Assembly (NCBI GenBank): GCA_016197205.1
Contig: JACPWG010000125.1
Coordinates: forward strand, 1 to 37,440
DNA from: Planctomycetota bacterium
GTDB taxonomy: Bacteria > Planctomycetota > MHYJ01 > WSZJ01 > JACPWG01
Direction of reading: 5' to 3'
Length of the DNA stretch: 37,440 bases
Positions 1-7,528 of the stretch are shown here, one piece after another. The notes under the pieces were generated by a model. That model did not search any database, had not been told where the DNA came from, and was given only the letters and a program-made list of their open reading frames with translations. The translations under genes were made by a program, and so were the position numbers. Each line of letters begins with the position of its first letter. The stretch's first letter is position 1.

Positions 1-637
1 ACGACAGGACGCGCGCCCACGCAGGCAGGGTGGAGGTCGGGAAGAAGACGCCGCTGAAGAGAAACATGGGGGACAGGAAAAGCGTGTAGTAGTGGGTGAA
101 GAAGTCGATGTGGGGCACGAAGCACGTATACGCGAGCCCGATCGTCGCGAAGACGATCCCGGTCAGGAGGGCGACCGGCAGGCAGAGAAGCGCCCATGGG
201 CTCGCGAGCAGGCCGAAGCACCCCAGGACGACGAAGAAGGCAAGGGCGTAGATCATTGCGCGGGTGAGCGCCCAGAGCATCTCGCCCACGGCGATCTCCT
301 CCACCTCGACCGGCGTGGCGAGGATCGCGTCGTAGGTCTTCCCCCAGGTCATCTTCACGAAGCAGTTGTACGTGACCTCGAAGGAGGCGCCCATCATGGC
401 CTGCGTAGTGAGCAGTCCCGGGGCGATGTAGGCGAGGTAGGGCAGGCCTTCGATCGGCTGCACGTAACCGGACAGGCCGTACCCCATGGCGAGGAGATAG
501 AAGACCGGCTCGAAAAAGTTCGGCAGGATGTTGAGCTTGTAGGTCTTCCGGTAGACCGTGAGGTCCCGCCGCCAGACGGCGACGGCCGCGGGGACGTCGA
601 TCCTGGGCGGAAGCAGCCACGTGAGCGGATTACGCAT
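1..637 (-). CDS. ABC-2 type transporter permease (NodJ-like), partial at window edge
   Basis: The minus-strand reading frame is open from an ATG at 637 to base 1, so about 212 residues are present and the C-terminus lies outside the window. The protein begins MRNPLTWLLPPRIDVPAAVA, then RRDLTVYRKTYK, a cytoplasmic lead-in typical of ABC-2 permeases. Hydrophobic segments follow (NFFEPVFYLLAMGYGLSG; LTRAMIYALAFFVVLGCFGL; WALLCLPVALLTGIVFATIG; YYTLFLSPMFLFSGVFFP). The LFSGVFFP...LP motif near the cut end is characteristic of NodJ/DrrB-type permeases, which are usually about 260 residues. An AAGGAAGG ribosome-binding site lies just upstream of the ATG. It lies downstream of the ATPase gene at 1076-2032 on the same strand, so the two probably form one exporter; the 438-bp gap between them is unusually wide. 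The substrate cannot be read from the sequence. The family call is firm; the transported molecule is unknown. Confidence 0.87.
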   Translation of the reverse strand, partial: MRNPLTWLLPPRIDVPAAVAVWRRDLTVYRKTYKLNILPNFFEPVFYLLAMGYGLSGYVQPIEGLPYLAYIAPGLLTTQAMMGASFEVTYNCFVKMTWGKTYDAILATPVEVEEIAVGEMLWALTRAMIYALAFFVVLGCFGLLASPWALLCLPVALLTGIVFATIGLAYTCFVPHIDFFTHYYTLFLSPMFLFSGVFFPTSTLPAWARVLS

Positions 638-1075
638 GGGCCTTCCTTGGCATGCCTGTCCAGAGGGTTGCCACGCCCCTTCGCCAACAGCGAGCACCCG
701 GTTCGTTCGGCCCTGCGCCACGAGTGCGAAGAGTCGTGCAGCCCCTCTGCCCCGCACTCGCATGCGCACGGATCGTCGGAAGCATCCCCCTGACCAGGGC
801 TGGAGCCGGAGCCGTGCCAGCGCCCGACGGGCTCGGTGATCTCAACCCGGAGGGTCCCGTCGGTGCAGGGCGGAAGCCCTGCACCACAAGGGCTCGAGGC
901 CTGCGGAGGGGAAGACCGGGAATTTCGTCCCTCCTCGCGTTCGGGCGCTTGCGGCGCCGTTTCGCAGGGGGCGAAGGGTTAATGCCCGCCTGCGAGGGCA
1001 CGCATGCGGGCCCGTACCCGACGGTCCCGAGGCCCGGGGGCGAAACCAGGCTCCCCATTTTCTCACGAGCTCCCC
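638..1075. other. 438-bp intergenic stretch with one perfect hairpin
   Basis: No convincing gene is seen between the ABC ATPase stop and the permease start. All open frames here are short, arginine/proline-rich shadows. The one clear structure is the 10-bp inverted repeat at 862-885. Confidence 0.5.
862..885. repeat. perfect 10-bp stem with 4-base loop
   Basis: GGTGCAGGGC at 862-871 pairs with GCCCTGCACC at 876-885 around a GGAA loop (TTCC on the other strand). It lies between the ABC ATPase and permease genes. There is no T-run on either side, so it does not look like a standard intrinsic terminator; it may be a REP-like palindrome or an mRNA-stability hairpin. Confidence 0.7.
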
Positions 1076-2032
1076 TCAGTCGATCAGCCGCCGCCCGGCG
1101 ACCTGCAGGAAGACGTCCTCGAGCGTCGCGCTTCGCAGCCGCGCGCCCTCGATCGGCACGCCCGCGGACCGTAGCCGGTGGAGGAGCGCCTCCGCGTCCG
1201 GCGTGAACAGCAGCAGCCCGGAGCCGACGACCTGGTGCCCGGTCACGCCTTCGCCGGCCTGCGCCAGGGCCTTCGTGCGGGCCTCGACCCGGCGCTCCTC
1301 GCGCCCTTCGTCCGGCAGGTCCAGCTCCAGCACTTGCCGGCCGATCCGGCGCGCGATCAGCTCGCGCGGGTTTCCCTCTTCGATGATCCGGCCGCCGTCC
1401 ATGATCACGAGCCGGTCGCACAGCCGCTCCGCCTCGTCCATGTAGTGGGTCGTCAGGAGCAGGCTCACGCCCTGACGCCGCAGCTCGCGCAGCTTTTCCC
1501 AGAGCAGGTGCCGGGCCTGCGGGTCCAGTCCGGTCGTGGGCTCGTCGAGAATGAGCAGCTCAGGACGTCCGATGAGCGCACGCGCGGTCAGCAGCCGGCG
1601 CTTCATCCCGCCCGACAGCTTCTCGACGGTCACGCCGGCCTTCTCCGCGAGCTGGAAAAACTCGAGCAGCTCGTCCGCGCGCCGCGCGGCCTCGGCGGCC
1701 GGGAGCCGGAAGTAGCGGGCGAAGACGGTCAGGTTCTCGCGGACGGTGAGGTCCGTGTCGAGGTTGTCCTCCTGCGGCACGACGCCGAGGCGGCGCTTGA
1801 TCGCCCGCATTTGCGTGCGGGCCTCGAGCCCGAAGATACGCAGTTCGCCCGACGTCGGGACGCACGCGCCGTAGAGGGTCTTCATCGTGGACGTCTTGCC
1901 GGCGCCGTTCGGGCCCAGGAAGCCGAAGCACTCGCCGGGCGGGCACTGGAAATCGACGCCCCGAACCGCCTCGAAGCCGGCGTAGGCCTTTCGAAGACCG
2001 TGGGCGACCACGATGGGCGGGGAGTCGGGCAT
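1076..2032 (-). CDS. ABC transporter ATP-binding protein (NodI/CcmA-like)
   Basis: A 318-residue nucleotide-binding subunit of an ABC-2 exporter. It powers transport by ATP hydrolysis at the cytoplasmic face of the membrane. All the expected motifs are present: Walker A GPNGAGKT at about residues 40-47, Q-loop VPQEDN at about 85-90, signature LSGGMKRRL at about 139-147, Walker B LLILDEP at about 159-165 followed by TTGLD, and the switch histidine in LLTTHYMDEAE at about 191-201. The C-terminal 90 residues (GRQVLELDLPDEGREE onward) match the extra domain of NodI/DrrA-type ATPases. The ATG at 2032 has only a weak ribosome-binding site. The gene is followed on the same strand by the permease at 1-637, which is its likely partner. 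Multidrug, polysaccharide or lipid export are all possible. Confidence 0.95.
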   Translation of the reverse strand: MPDSPPIVVAHGLRKAYAGFEAVRGVDFQCPPGECFGFLGPNGAGKTSTMKTLYGACVPTSGELRIFGLEARTQMRAIKRRLGVVPQEDNLDTDLTVRENLTVFARYFRLPAAEAARRADELLEFFQLAEKAGVTVEKLSGGMKRRLLTARALIGRPELLILDEPTTGLDPQARHLLWEKLRELRRQGVSLLLTTHYMDEAERLCDRLVIMDGGRIIEEGNPRELIARRIGRQVLELDLPDEGREERRVEARTKALAQAGEGVTGHQVVGSGLLLFTPDAEALLHRLRSAGVPIEGARLRSATLEDVFLQVAGRRLID

Positions 2033-2124
2033 CGGCGGGTCCCGGAAATGAGCGCGGAGCGCGGGGTCGGCGAGGACCCAGCGCTCCGCGTGTCGGGCTG
2101 AGGGGCGAACTGGACGGGCCGCTC

Positions 2125-2294
2125 GTGGCCCGTTGACGAACTTCGTACGCTGTCGTCAACTCTGTCACGGCGGGTCGCAACGCCTGCGACCGTTCGCGGG
2201 GGCCGGCCCGCGCTCCGTAGCTCGCGTCGAGCGAGCGAAGGAGGGAGGCCCGCGGCCCCGGGCATCGTGCCTGGAATTCGTCAACGGGCCGCTA
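2125..2294. repeat. inverted-repeat element, family 1 copy a (GGCCCGTTGACGAA ends)
   Basis: The element has inverted ends: GTGGCCCGTTGACGAA at 2125-2140 and its near-exact reverse complement TTCGTCAACGGGCCGC at 2277-2292 (one mismatch). Its interior resembles the second copy at 6025-6159 (for example TCGTCAACTCTG and CACGGCGGGTCG are shared). On the minus strand the right end reads TAGCGGCCCGTTGACGAA, and the leading TAG is the stop codon of the STAS/ATPase gene. No transposase is encoded, so this is a MITE- or REP-like non-autonomous repeat. Confidence 0.8.
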
Positions 2295-3392
2295 GCCGCG
2301 CTTCGTCATGGTGAGGATGTTGCCGCCGCGCGGGTGGGGCTTCAGGTCCACGACGTCCATGACCTGACGGGCGAACGAGAAGATCGGCTTGCCGCTGCCG
2401 TCGGACGAGTTGATGTCGATCCGCTTGCCGTAGTCGGCGAACTTCACGTTCAGCTCGTTGTCGCCGCAGACGAGGAGGACCTGGTACGTGCACTGGTCGT
2501 TCTTGCCGTAGGCCTGCTCGATGATGGCGGTGACGGCCTCGCGGACGGCGCCGTGGATGGCGAGGGCGCGGTCGTCGGGGAAGCCGACCTTCTTGCCCAT
2601 GAGCGCGACGAGGAAGCAGAGGGACTCGGTGCACTCCGGGGAGCAGGTGAGGGTCATCTGGATGGGAGAGAGCTTGCGGCGCGGAAGGAAGTTGGCCTTG
2701 CCGTCCTTCACGTAGGTGAAAATCGCGGAGCAGCGCGGGCACTTGAAAGTGCCGGGCTCCGGGACGAGCAGGCCGCTCTTGCAGACGGTGCACTCGACCG
2801 TGGGCCCCTCGGCGACCGGCATCGGTTCCGGCTGGGCTTGGGGCTGCACGACGGGGGGCGCAGACTGCTGCATGACCGGCATGGCCACCGCGGTGCCGGC
2901 TCCACCGGCGGGTGCGCGTTGCGGGCCGCCGCCGCCCGGTCCAAACTTGTGCGTGTCCATCTTCGGGGTGGGCGGGGCCGGGGGCTCCGCCACCGCCGGC
3001 TGGGGCTGGGCTGCGCCGCCGCCGCCGCCGGGCACGAGCGCCTTGAGGGTCTCGATCGCCTCCTTGCGGGAGTTGTTGATCTTGAAGAAGGCATTGAGCC
3101 CGAGCATGTCGAAGACGACCTTGACCTTCGGATGGACGCGGACCAGCGCGATGGCTCCGCCCTGCGGGTCGACGTTGTCGGCGAGGTTCACCAGGTAGCC
3201 GAGGCCCGTGCTGTTCACGTACTTCACGTTTTCCATGTCGAGCACGAAGCGGATGACCCCTGCGTCCTTCAGCTTGTTCAGGTTTTCCTGGAAGCCCGGC
3301 ACGGTCTTGGCGTCGATCGCTCCCGAGAGAACGACCAGGGCCCCCTTCTGCACATCCTTCAAGTATTCAACTTCGAAGGTCAGGTCCGGCAC
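2292..3392 (-). CDS. STAS domain - zinc ribbon - RsbW-like ATPase fusion protein
   Basis: A 366-residue three-part protein. Residues 1-118 form a STAS (anti-anti-sigma) domain with the loop motif VNSTGLGYL; Ser61 or Thr62 sits where SpoIIAA is phosphorylated. A Gly/Pro/Ala-rich linker covers about 119-198. A zinc ribbon follows, with CxxC pairs at Cys201/Cys204 and Cys218/Cys221. Residues 245-366 look like a GHKL/RsbW-type ATPase domain: a helix REAVTAIIEQAY at about 284-295 in place of the N-box, FADYGKRID for the DxGxG box and PRGGNILTMTKR near the end. The N-box Asn appears replaced by Thr, so kinase activity may be lost. In Bacillus the anti-sigma kinase and its STAS antagonist are separate proteins; here they are one chain. 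The gene is divergent from the MshEN protein at 3837 and shares its promoter region. Its TAG stop lies exactly at a repeat end. The STAS call is strong; the ATPase call is moderate. Confidence 0.85.
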   Translation of the reverse strand: MPDLTFEVEYLKDVQKGALVVLSGAIDAKTVPGFQENLNKLKDAGVIRFVLDMENVKYVNSTGLGYLVNLADNVDPQGGAIALVRVHPKVKVVFDMLGLNAFFKINNSRKEAIETLKALVPGGGGGAAQPQPAVAEPPAPPTPKMDTHKFGPGGGGPQRAPAGGAGTAVAMPVMQQSAPPVVQPQAQPEPMPVAEGPTVECTVCKSGLLVPEPGTFKCPRCSAIFTYVKDGKANFLPRRKLSPIQMTLTCSPECTESLCFLVALMGKKVGFPDDRALAIHGAVREAVTAIIEQAYGKNDQCTYQVLLVCGDNELNVKFADYGKRIDINSSDGSGKPIFSFARQVMDVVDLKPHPRGGNILTMTKRG

Positions 3393-3596
3393 TAGCCTTC
3401 CTCCTCAAAACCGCACGTTGCCGGCGCAGGCAGGGTTCAAAGCTCGCGGCGCGCCTCGTCACCGCACACGACGAACGCCGTCTCAGTCGGAGAAGCCGAG
3501 GTTTCCGGGCGCTTCAGGGGCGCCCGACCGGACTGTGAGGCGCGGTGTGAACTCCGCCCTCGCACACCATGGCGGCGGGCTTTTCAAGAGATGGCG

Positions 3597-3626
3597 ATGA
3601 TAGCAGAGCCTTCTTTCTGACGTCAA
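3597..3626 (-). promoter_or_regulatory. sigma70-like promoter for the STAS/ATPase gene
   Basis: On the minus strand TTGACG (3626-3621) is followed after 18 bp by TATCAT (3602-3597). Transcription would begin near 3590 and leave a leader of about 200 nt before the ATG at 3392. It is back-to-back with the plus-strand promoter at 3671-3698. Confidence 0.6.
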
Positions 3627-3670
3627 GCATTTTTTCCCTCTTGTGCGCCCGTCCCTCCGCGGGAAAACTG

Positions 3671-3698
3671 TTGAAAGGCGTTGGGGCGGGAGTATAAT
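3671..3698 (+). promoter_or_regulatory. sigma70-like promoter for the MshEN-domain gene
   Basis: TTGAAA (3671-3676), a 16-bp spacer and a perfect TATAAT (3693-3698) lie 138 bp upstream of the ATG at 3837. Such an AT-rich -10 box is rare in this GC-rich window. The upstream flank contains a short T-rich stretch (3628-3636). Confidence 0.75.
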
Positions 3699-3826
3699 GA
3701 GCGGCTCAGCCTTGAACCCCTCCGCGGGCCCCCCGCATTCAAGGCTGGACGCGTTTCTTGTCGCCGCTGGGGCCATGCCCACGGCGCATTGGATCGGGCT
3801 CCTGGGCCCTGGGGAGCTCTCCTCCC

Positions 3827-3833
3827 GGAGGTG
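3827..3833 (+). promoter_or_regulatory. ribosome-binding site fixing the start at 3837
   Basis: GGAGGTG stands 3-9 bases before the ATG at 3837. The frame is open further upstream to 3681, but that stretch overlaps the promoter and has no family similarity, so 3837 is taken as the start. Confidence 0.7.
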
Positions 3834-3836
3834 ACG

Positions 3837-4829
3837 ATGGCCGCCAGCGACAATCTTCAACGGCTCGGTGAACTCCTCTTCGAGCAGGGCATCATCACCG
3901 CCGAGGAACTGCTGCGCGCGGCCGACGAGTCCGGCAGGCGGGACGGCGCCGCCACGAAGCTCCTCCAGCAGTGCGGTCACGTCCGCCGCGAAGAGTTGGT
4001 CGCCTTCCTGGCGAAGAATTTCGAGATCCCCCAAGTCAACCTCGAAGTCACGCCCTGCAGCGCCGAGGCCCTCGCGCTCGTCCCGGAGTCGACCGCGCGC
4101 AAGCACGAAATCGTCCCGGTCGACAAGATCGGCAACATCCTGTGCATCGCGCGGCAAAACTACTTCAATCGCGCGGCCGTCATCGACCTGCGGAAGGCCA
4201 CCGGGCTCAAAATCGCGGTGTTGCAGTGCTCGGAGGCGCAGGTGCAGTCGGCCATCGATCACTACTACTCCGGCAAACCCATGTCGGTGGCGGCCGGCGC
4301 GCCCGCCGCTCCGGCGCCGGTCCCGGCCCCCAGCTCCACCGCCCGGCCCACCCCGGTCGCCCCGATCGCGGCCCAGGCCGGGCCGGTCGCCGCGAACCGC
4401 GACTCGCTCGCGAACTTCAACGAGACGGGCCCGGTGCGCGGCCAGCAATATCCCTACGTTTCGATCCGCGAAGTGCGTGGACCGGCCCAGACGCCCGTCG
4501 CTCCTGTGGAGCCGATCGCCCCCGCCGTCCCAACGCTGGATCCGCTTGCGAGCGCCGCATTCGGCGAGGCCGGCCCGGCGCAGCCCGCGGAGGGCGCCCC
4601 CGTCTCCTCCACTCTCCTCGACAGTCCGTACATGTCCCCCTACTTCGAGTGGCCGGCCATCCCCGCGCCCATGGCCCCGGCGACGGCCGGGGAGGTCCTG
4701 CGCGCGCTGCCCTGCTCCAAGGACGATGTGGTCGTCGCACAGAAGGCGCTCAAGGAGGAGATCGTTCGCGAATGGGAACGGCTCTACCTCAGCGGCACCC
4801 CCCTCCAGGCCATTCGCATCGCCAAGTAG
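3837..4829 (+). CDS. stand-alone MshEN/GspE N-terminal domain protein
   Basis: A 330-residue protein. Residues 1-145 match the N-terminal domain of type II secretion/type IV pilus ATPases (GspE-N, MshEN). A first motif reads RLGELLFEQGIITAEELLRA, then a second half-motif GHVRREELVAFLAKNFEIP, then the beta-rich part EALALVPESTARKHEIVPVD ... ILCIARQNYFNRAAVIDLRK. The RLGxxLxxxGxIxxxxL pattern is the one that binds c-di-GMP in MshE, though the final Gln of the motif is Ser here. No ATPase domain follows. The rest is a Pro/Ala-rich linker (about 150-265) and a short C-terminal segment with a charged helix (QKALKEEIVREWERLYL). It is first in a same-strand series with the methyltransferase and tatA. 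I infer a sensory or adaptor role; nucleotide binding is a prediction. Confidence 0.85.
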   Translation: MAASDNLQRLGELLFEQGIITAEELLRAADESGRRDGAATKLLQQCGHVRREELVAFLAKNFEIPQVNLEVTPCSAEALALVPESTARKHEIVPVDKIGNILCIARQNYFNRAAVIDLRKATGLKIAVLQCSEAQVQSAIDHYYSGKPMSVAAGAPAAPAPVPAPSSTARPTPVAPIAAQAGPVAANRDSLANFNETGPVRGQQYPYVSIREVRGPAQTPVAPVEPIAPAVPTLDPLASAAFGEAGPAQPAEGAPVSSTLLDSPYMSPYFEWPAIPAPMAPATAGEVLRALPCSKDDVVVAQKALKEEIVREWERLYLSGTPLQAIRIAK

Positions 4830-4892
4830 GCCGCGGGTCGACCGGCGCGGAACGAGCCCGCACGCCTCCTCCGGGGATCGCGTGATGCACCC

Positions 4893-5519
4893 ATGACCGA
4901 TCCCGCCGCCGAACGGGCACGCTGGAACCGGAAGTACGCCGACCCGGCTTTCCGCGGAGCCCACGCCCCGAATCAGCGCCTTGCCGCCGCCGCCGCTTCC
5001 CTGCCGCCCGGGCTCGCCCTCGATCTCGCTTGCGGCCTGGGGGAGAACGCCCTCGCCGTCGCGCGCGCCGGCCATCGCGTCGTCGCCTTGGATCTCAGTG
5101 ACACGGGCCTCGCCCGCGCGCGTGTGGCCGTGACAGAGCTCGAGGTCGGCGCCGGCGTCGGCGGCGGCGTCGGCGCGCGTGTCCGGTTCGTCCACGGGGA
5201 CGTGCTCCGGCCCCCCCTGCGGACCGGCCTCTGGGACCTCGTTTCTTGCGCCTATTTCCTCGACCGCGCGCTCTTCCCCTGGATCCGCGCCGCGGTCCGG
5301 CCCGGCGGCGCGGTGTTCTACGAGACCTTCACCGAGGCCCGACTTCGACTGCAGCCCGATTTCCCGCGTCGGTTCTGCCTGCGCCCCGGCGAACTGCCCG
5401 AGCTCTTCCGCGACTGGGAAGTCCTCAGCTCCCGCGAGGACCCGGAGGATCCGTACCCGTACGCCATGCTCTTCGCCCGCCGGCCGAAAACCCTTTACTC
5501 CGTGCCGGGCGGGTGCTAG
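4893..5519 (+). CDS. class I SAM-dependent methyltransferase
   Basis: A 208-residue Rossmann-fold methyltransferase. SAM-binding motif I is LALDLACGLGENALAVARAG at about residues 41-60, followed by the acidic strand VVALDLSD at about 63-70. Later strands are RFVHGDVLRPP and WDLVSCAYFLDRALFPW, and then a GGAVFYETFTEA motif of the kind seen in TehB/UbiE-like small-molecule methyltransferases. The segment AGVGGGVGARV is a low-complexity insertion. It starts 63 bp after the MshEN gene on the same strand, possibly co-transcribed. The start ATG has no strong ribosome-binding site, which fits translation depending on upstream transcription. The substrate cannot be inferred. Confidence 0.9.
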   Translation: MTDPAAERARWNRKYADPAFRGAHAPNQRLAAAAASLPPGLALDLACGLGENALAVARAGHRVVALDLSDTGLARARVAVTELEVGAGVGGGVGARVRFVHGDVLRPPLRTGLWDLVSCAYFLDRALFPWIRAAVRPGGAVFYETFTEARLRLQPDFPRRFCLRPGELPELFRDWEVLSSREDPEDPYPYAMLFARRPKTLYSVPGGC

Positions 5520-5601
5520 CATCCCCGTGGGGCGCCGCTCGGCCGGCTCCTTTCGGCCACAGCCCGCGCCTCCGCGGGGAGACGGAAGAACAGCTCCCTG
5601 A

Positions 5602-5765
5602 GTACCCCCCCACGGAATGGGGTGACCCATTTGCTCGGCGATTTTGGCCGCCCGCTTCGTTGCGTTCGCTCGCCGTAGTTCTCCGCTACTACGCCTCGCT
5701 CGCGCGCCTCGCGGGCGGCCAAACTTGCCTTCGCCTATTGGCCACCGACTTCCGTGGAGCGGTAC
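5602..5765. repeat. inverted-repeat element, family 3 copy a (GTACC...CCACGGAA ends)
   Basis: A 164-bp element bounded by GTACCCCCCCACGGAA (5602-5617) and TTCCGTGGAGCGGTAC (5750-5765), which are near-perfect reverse complements. A second copy lies inverted at 15979-16177. The two share long internal blocks, including GGGGTGACCCATTT, CTCGGCGATTT, CTACTACGCCTCGCTCGC and CCACCGACTTCCGTGGAGC (one mismatch). No coding capacity is evident. It separates the methyltransferase gene from tatA. Confidence 0.85.
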
Positions 5766-5806
5766 TGAATCGGCCCCATATTTCTCGCATCCTCCCGAGG
5801 CCTCCC

Positions 5807-6028
5807 ATGCTCGCCTTCATTCAAAACCTGGGGATCAGCGAACTGCTGATCATCCTCTTCATCATCCTGCTGCTCTTCGGCTCCACGAAGATCCCCTCCC
5901 TCGCGCGCAGCCTCGGCAAGGGGCTCAGCGAGTTCAAGAAGGGGCTGGCGGAAGGCAAGGAAGACGGTGCGCCCGGCGCGAAGGACGACCACGACGCGGA
6001 CCGGCTCGGCGGCGGCAAGTCGAGCTAG
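5807..6028 (+). CDS. tatA: Sec-independent translocase subunit TatA
   Basis: A 73-residue protein with the full TatA/E layout. A short periplasmic N-terminus (MLAFIQNLG) leads into a transmembrane helix (ISELLIILFIILLLFGSTKIP), a hinge with FGSTKIP, an amphipathic helix (LARSLGKGLSEFKKGLAEG) and a charged tail. TatA oligomers form the pore that moves folded twin-arginine proteins across the inner membrane. The ATG at 5807 follows a CGAGG-type ribosome-binding site. No tatB or tatC is next to it, so the other subunits must be elsewhere. A family 3 repeat lies just upstream, and its TAG stop lies exactly at a family 1 repeat end. Confidence 0.95.
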   Translation: MLAFIQNLGISELLIILFIILLLFGSTKIPSLARSLGKGLSEFKKGLAEGKEDGAPGAKDDHDADRLGGGKSS

Positions 6029-6159
6029 TGGCCCGTTGACGAACTTCGGACACAGTCGTCAACTCTGCCACGGCGGGTCGTAGCCCATGCGGCCGTTCGC
6101 GCGGGCCGGAGGCCCGCGCCCCCAGGCATCGTGACCGGACTTCGTCAACGGGCCACTAG
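6025..6159. repeat. inverted-repeat element, family 1 copy b, 19-bp perfect ends
   Basis: A 135-bp element whose ends are perfect inverted repeats of 19 bp: CTAGTGGCCCGTTGACGAA at 6025-6043 and its reverse complement at 6141-6159. The TAG within the left end is the tatA stop codon. A 33-bp internal block at 6099-6131 is identical to 13122-13154 in the family 2 element. Confidence 0.9.
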
Positions 6160-6258
6160 CGGCGCCTGGACGGACTTCTTACGCGGTCGTCAACTCCGTC
6201 ACGGCGGGTCGTAACCTCCGCGGCCGTTCGCGCGGGCCGGCCTGCGCGGCTGCGCCCG
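6160..6258. repeat. diverged partial copy of family 1 in tandem
   Basis: Immediately after the 19-bp right end of copy b, the sequence again runs through GTCGTCAACTC, GTCACGGCGGGTCGTAAC and GCGGCCGTTCGCGCGGGCCGG, in the same order as inside 2125-2294 and 6025-6159. No right terminal repeat is found, so this is a truncated second copy. The rest of the interval to 6370 shows nothing recognisable. Confidence 0.7.
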
Positions 6259-6370
6259 AACGGTTGCTGGTCGGACCGCGGGATCGAAGCCGAGGGCGCG
6301 AAGGAAGGCGCTGGGACCGCTCCCCCACGGTCGCGGTTCCGTCCCCTGGCCGGGCCGAACCGGGATCCTC

Positions 6371-7507
6371 CTACGGCGCCGGCGATTCGACGCCCGCGAT
6401 CTTGCGGAGGCTCTCCTGCTTCTGGCCCAGCGTCTCGAGCTGGGCGTTCATCCCCTCGATCTCCCCCTGCAGCCCCTTGATCTTCGCCTCCAGCTCCGCC
6501 CGACGCGCGCGGTAGCCGTCCATCTCCGTCCCGACCCGGTCCAACTCGATCTGGGCGCGGAGGCGCTCGATCTTCTGCCTCCGCTCCTCGATGTCTTTGC
6601 GGAGCCCCTGGATCGCCTGCGCGAGCGAAGCGACGTGCTCGCTCTGCAGCGCCTCGTGCAGCTTCTGTTCGTACACCACCTGCCCGACCGCGGCCGCGAG
6701 CGCGGCGAGTTCCACCTGCGCCGCCTGCGCGTCGGTCTCGAGGTCGCGCACCCGCTTCTCGTGCCCCTCCGCGGCCCCCAGCCCGCGCAAGTCCTCTTCC
6801 AGTTTCTTCTGCTCCGCGCGCAGGGCGGTCGACTCCTCCTGGAGGGCCACCGCGAGCTTCCGATGGTTGTTCACCGCGGCCAGGAGGTCCGTGAGCGTGC
6901 CGTCCTGCACGGCGCCGCCGAACTCCGAGTCGAGCACGCGCCGCCCGCACGCGGTGAGCGCCGGCTTGCGGCCGAGGTCTTTCATCTTCTGCTCGATCTT
7001 CTTCGCCTCGACCTTCGCCTTGTTGGCGATGTCGGTGAAGAAGCCCTGGGAGGCGCCCCCTGCCCGCAGCCCGGTGATCTCCTCCTCGAGCTTCTGCTTT
7101 TTGTCGTCGATCGCGAGGATTTCCGCGAAGAGGTCGCGGAAGCGCTCTTTGTCGGTGCAGCGCGTCTTGTAGGCCTCGTACGCGGCGGTCCCGACCTCCC
7201 CGTGCCGGGCCTCCACTTCGCGATGGGCGTCCGCGATCTTCTTGTCGTTCTCCTGGAGGGCCGTGCGGATCTGCGCGAGGCGGTCGACGCGGTTCCGGAT
7301 CCGGTCCACGTCCTCCTTGGCCTTCGTCGACCGGGCCTCGATCGCGCGCGCCTTCTCCAGGTTGCGGGCAAGGTCGTCGCTCGTCACGGCCGACGGCGCC
7401 AGGGCGATCACCGTGCGCCCGATATCGGCGAGCTGAGCCGATCCTTTTTTTTCTGCCTCGAGGATCTCCGCTTCCAGAAAGTGGATCTCCTTCTCCCGGG
7501 CATCCAT
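6371..7507 (-). CDS. long coiled-coil protein, function unknown
   Basis: About 378 residues, almost entirely charged heptad-like helix: EKEIHFLEAEILEAEKK, RIRNRVDRLAQIRTALQEND, KKQKLEEEITGLRA, IEQKMKDLG, RIRxx-type repeats and a C-terminal IKGLQGEIEGMNAQLETLGQ. There is no signal peptide and no transmembrane segment. One short globular stretch around residues 190-225 (KPALTACGRRVLDSEFGGAV) contains two cysteines and does not carry a known motif. I place the start at ATG 7507 (MDAREKEIHF), preceded by GGAGG. It begins 21 bp after the stop of the secreted protein gene at 7529-8251, so the two are very likely one operon. I do not recognise the family; a structural or scaffold role is only inferred from the coiled coil. 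Confidence 0.75.
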   Translation of the reverse strand: MDAREKEIHFLEAEILEAEKKGSAQLADIGRTVIALAPSAVTSDDLARNLEKARAIEARSTKAKEDVDRIRNRVDRLAQIRTALQENDKKIADAHREVEARHGEVGTAAYEAYKTRCTDKERFRDLFAEILAIDDKKQKLEEEITGLRAGGASQGFFTDIANKAKVEAKKIEQKMKDLGRKPALTACGRRVLDSEFGGAVQDGTLTDLLAAVNNHRKLAVALQEESTALRAEQKKLEEDLRGLGAAEGHEKRVRDLETDAQAAQVELAALAAAVGQVVYEQKLHEALQSEHVASLAQAIQGLRKDIEERRQKIERLRAQIELDRVGTEMDGYRARRAELEAKIKGLQGEIEGMNAQLETLGQKQESLRKIAGVESPAP

Positions 7508-7528
7508 TCCCTCAGTCCTCCGGAGCAC

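Noticed and set aside
862..885. Intrinsic terminator between the ABC genes
   Set aside because: The stem is perfect, but no T-run follows on either strand.
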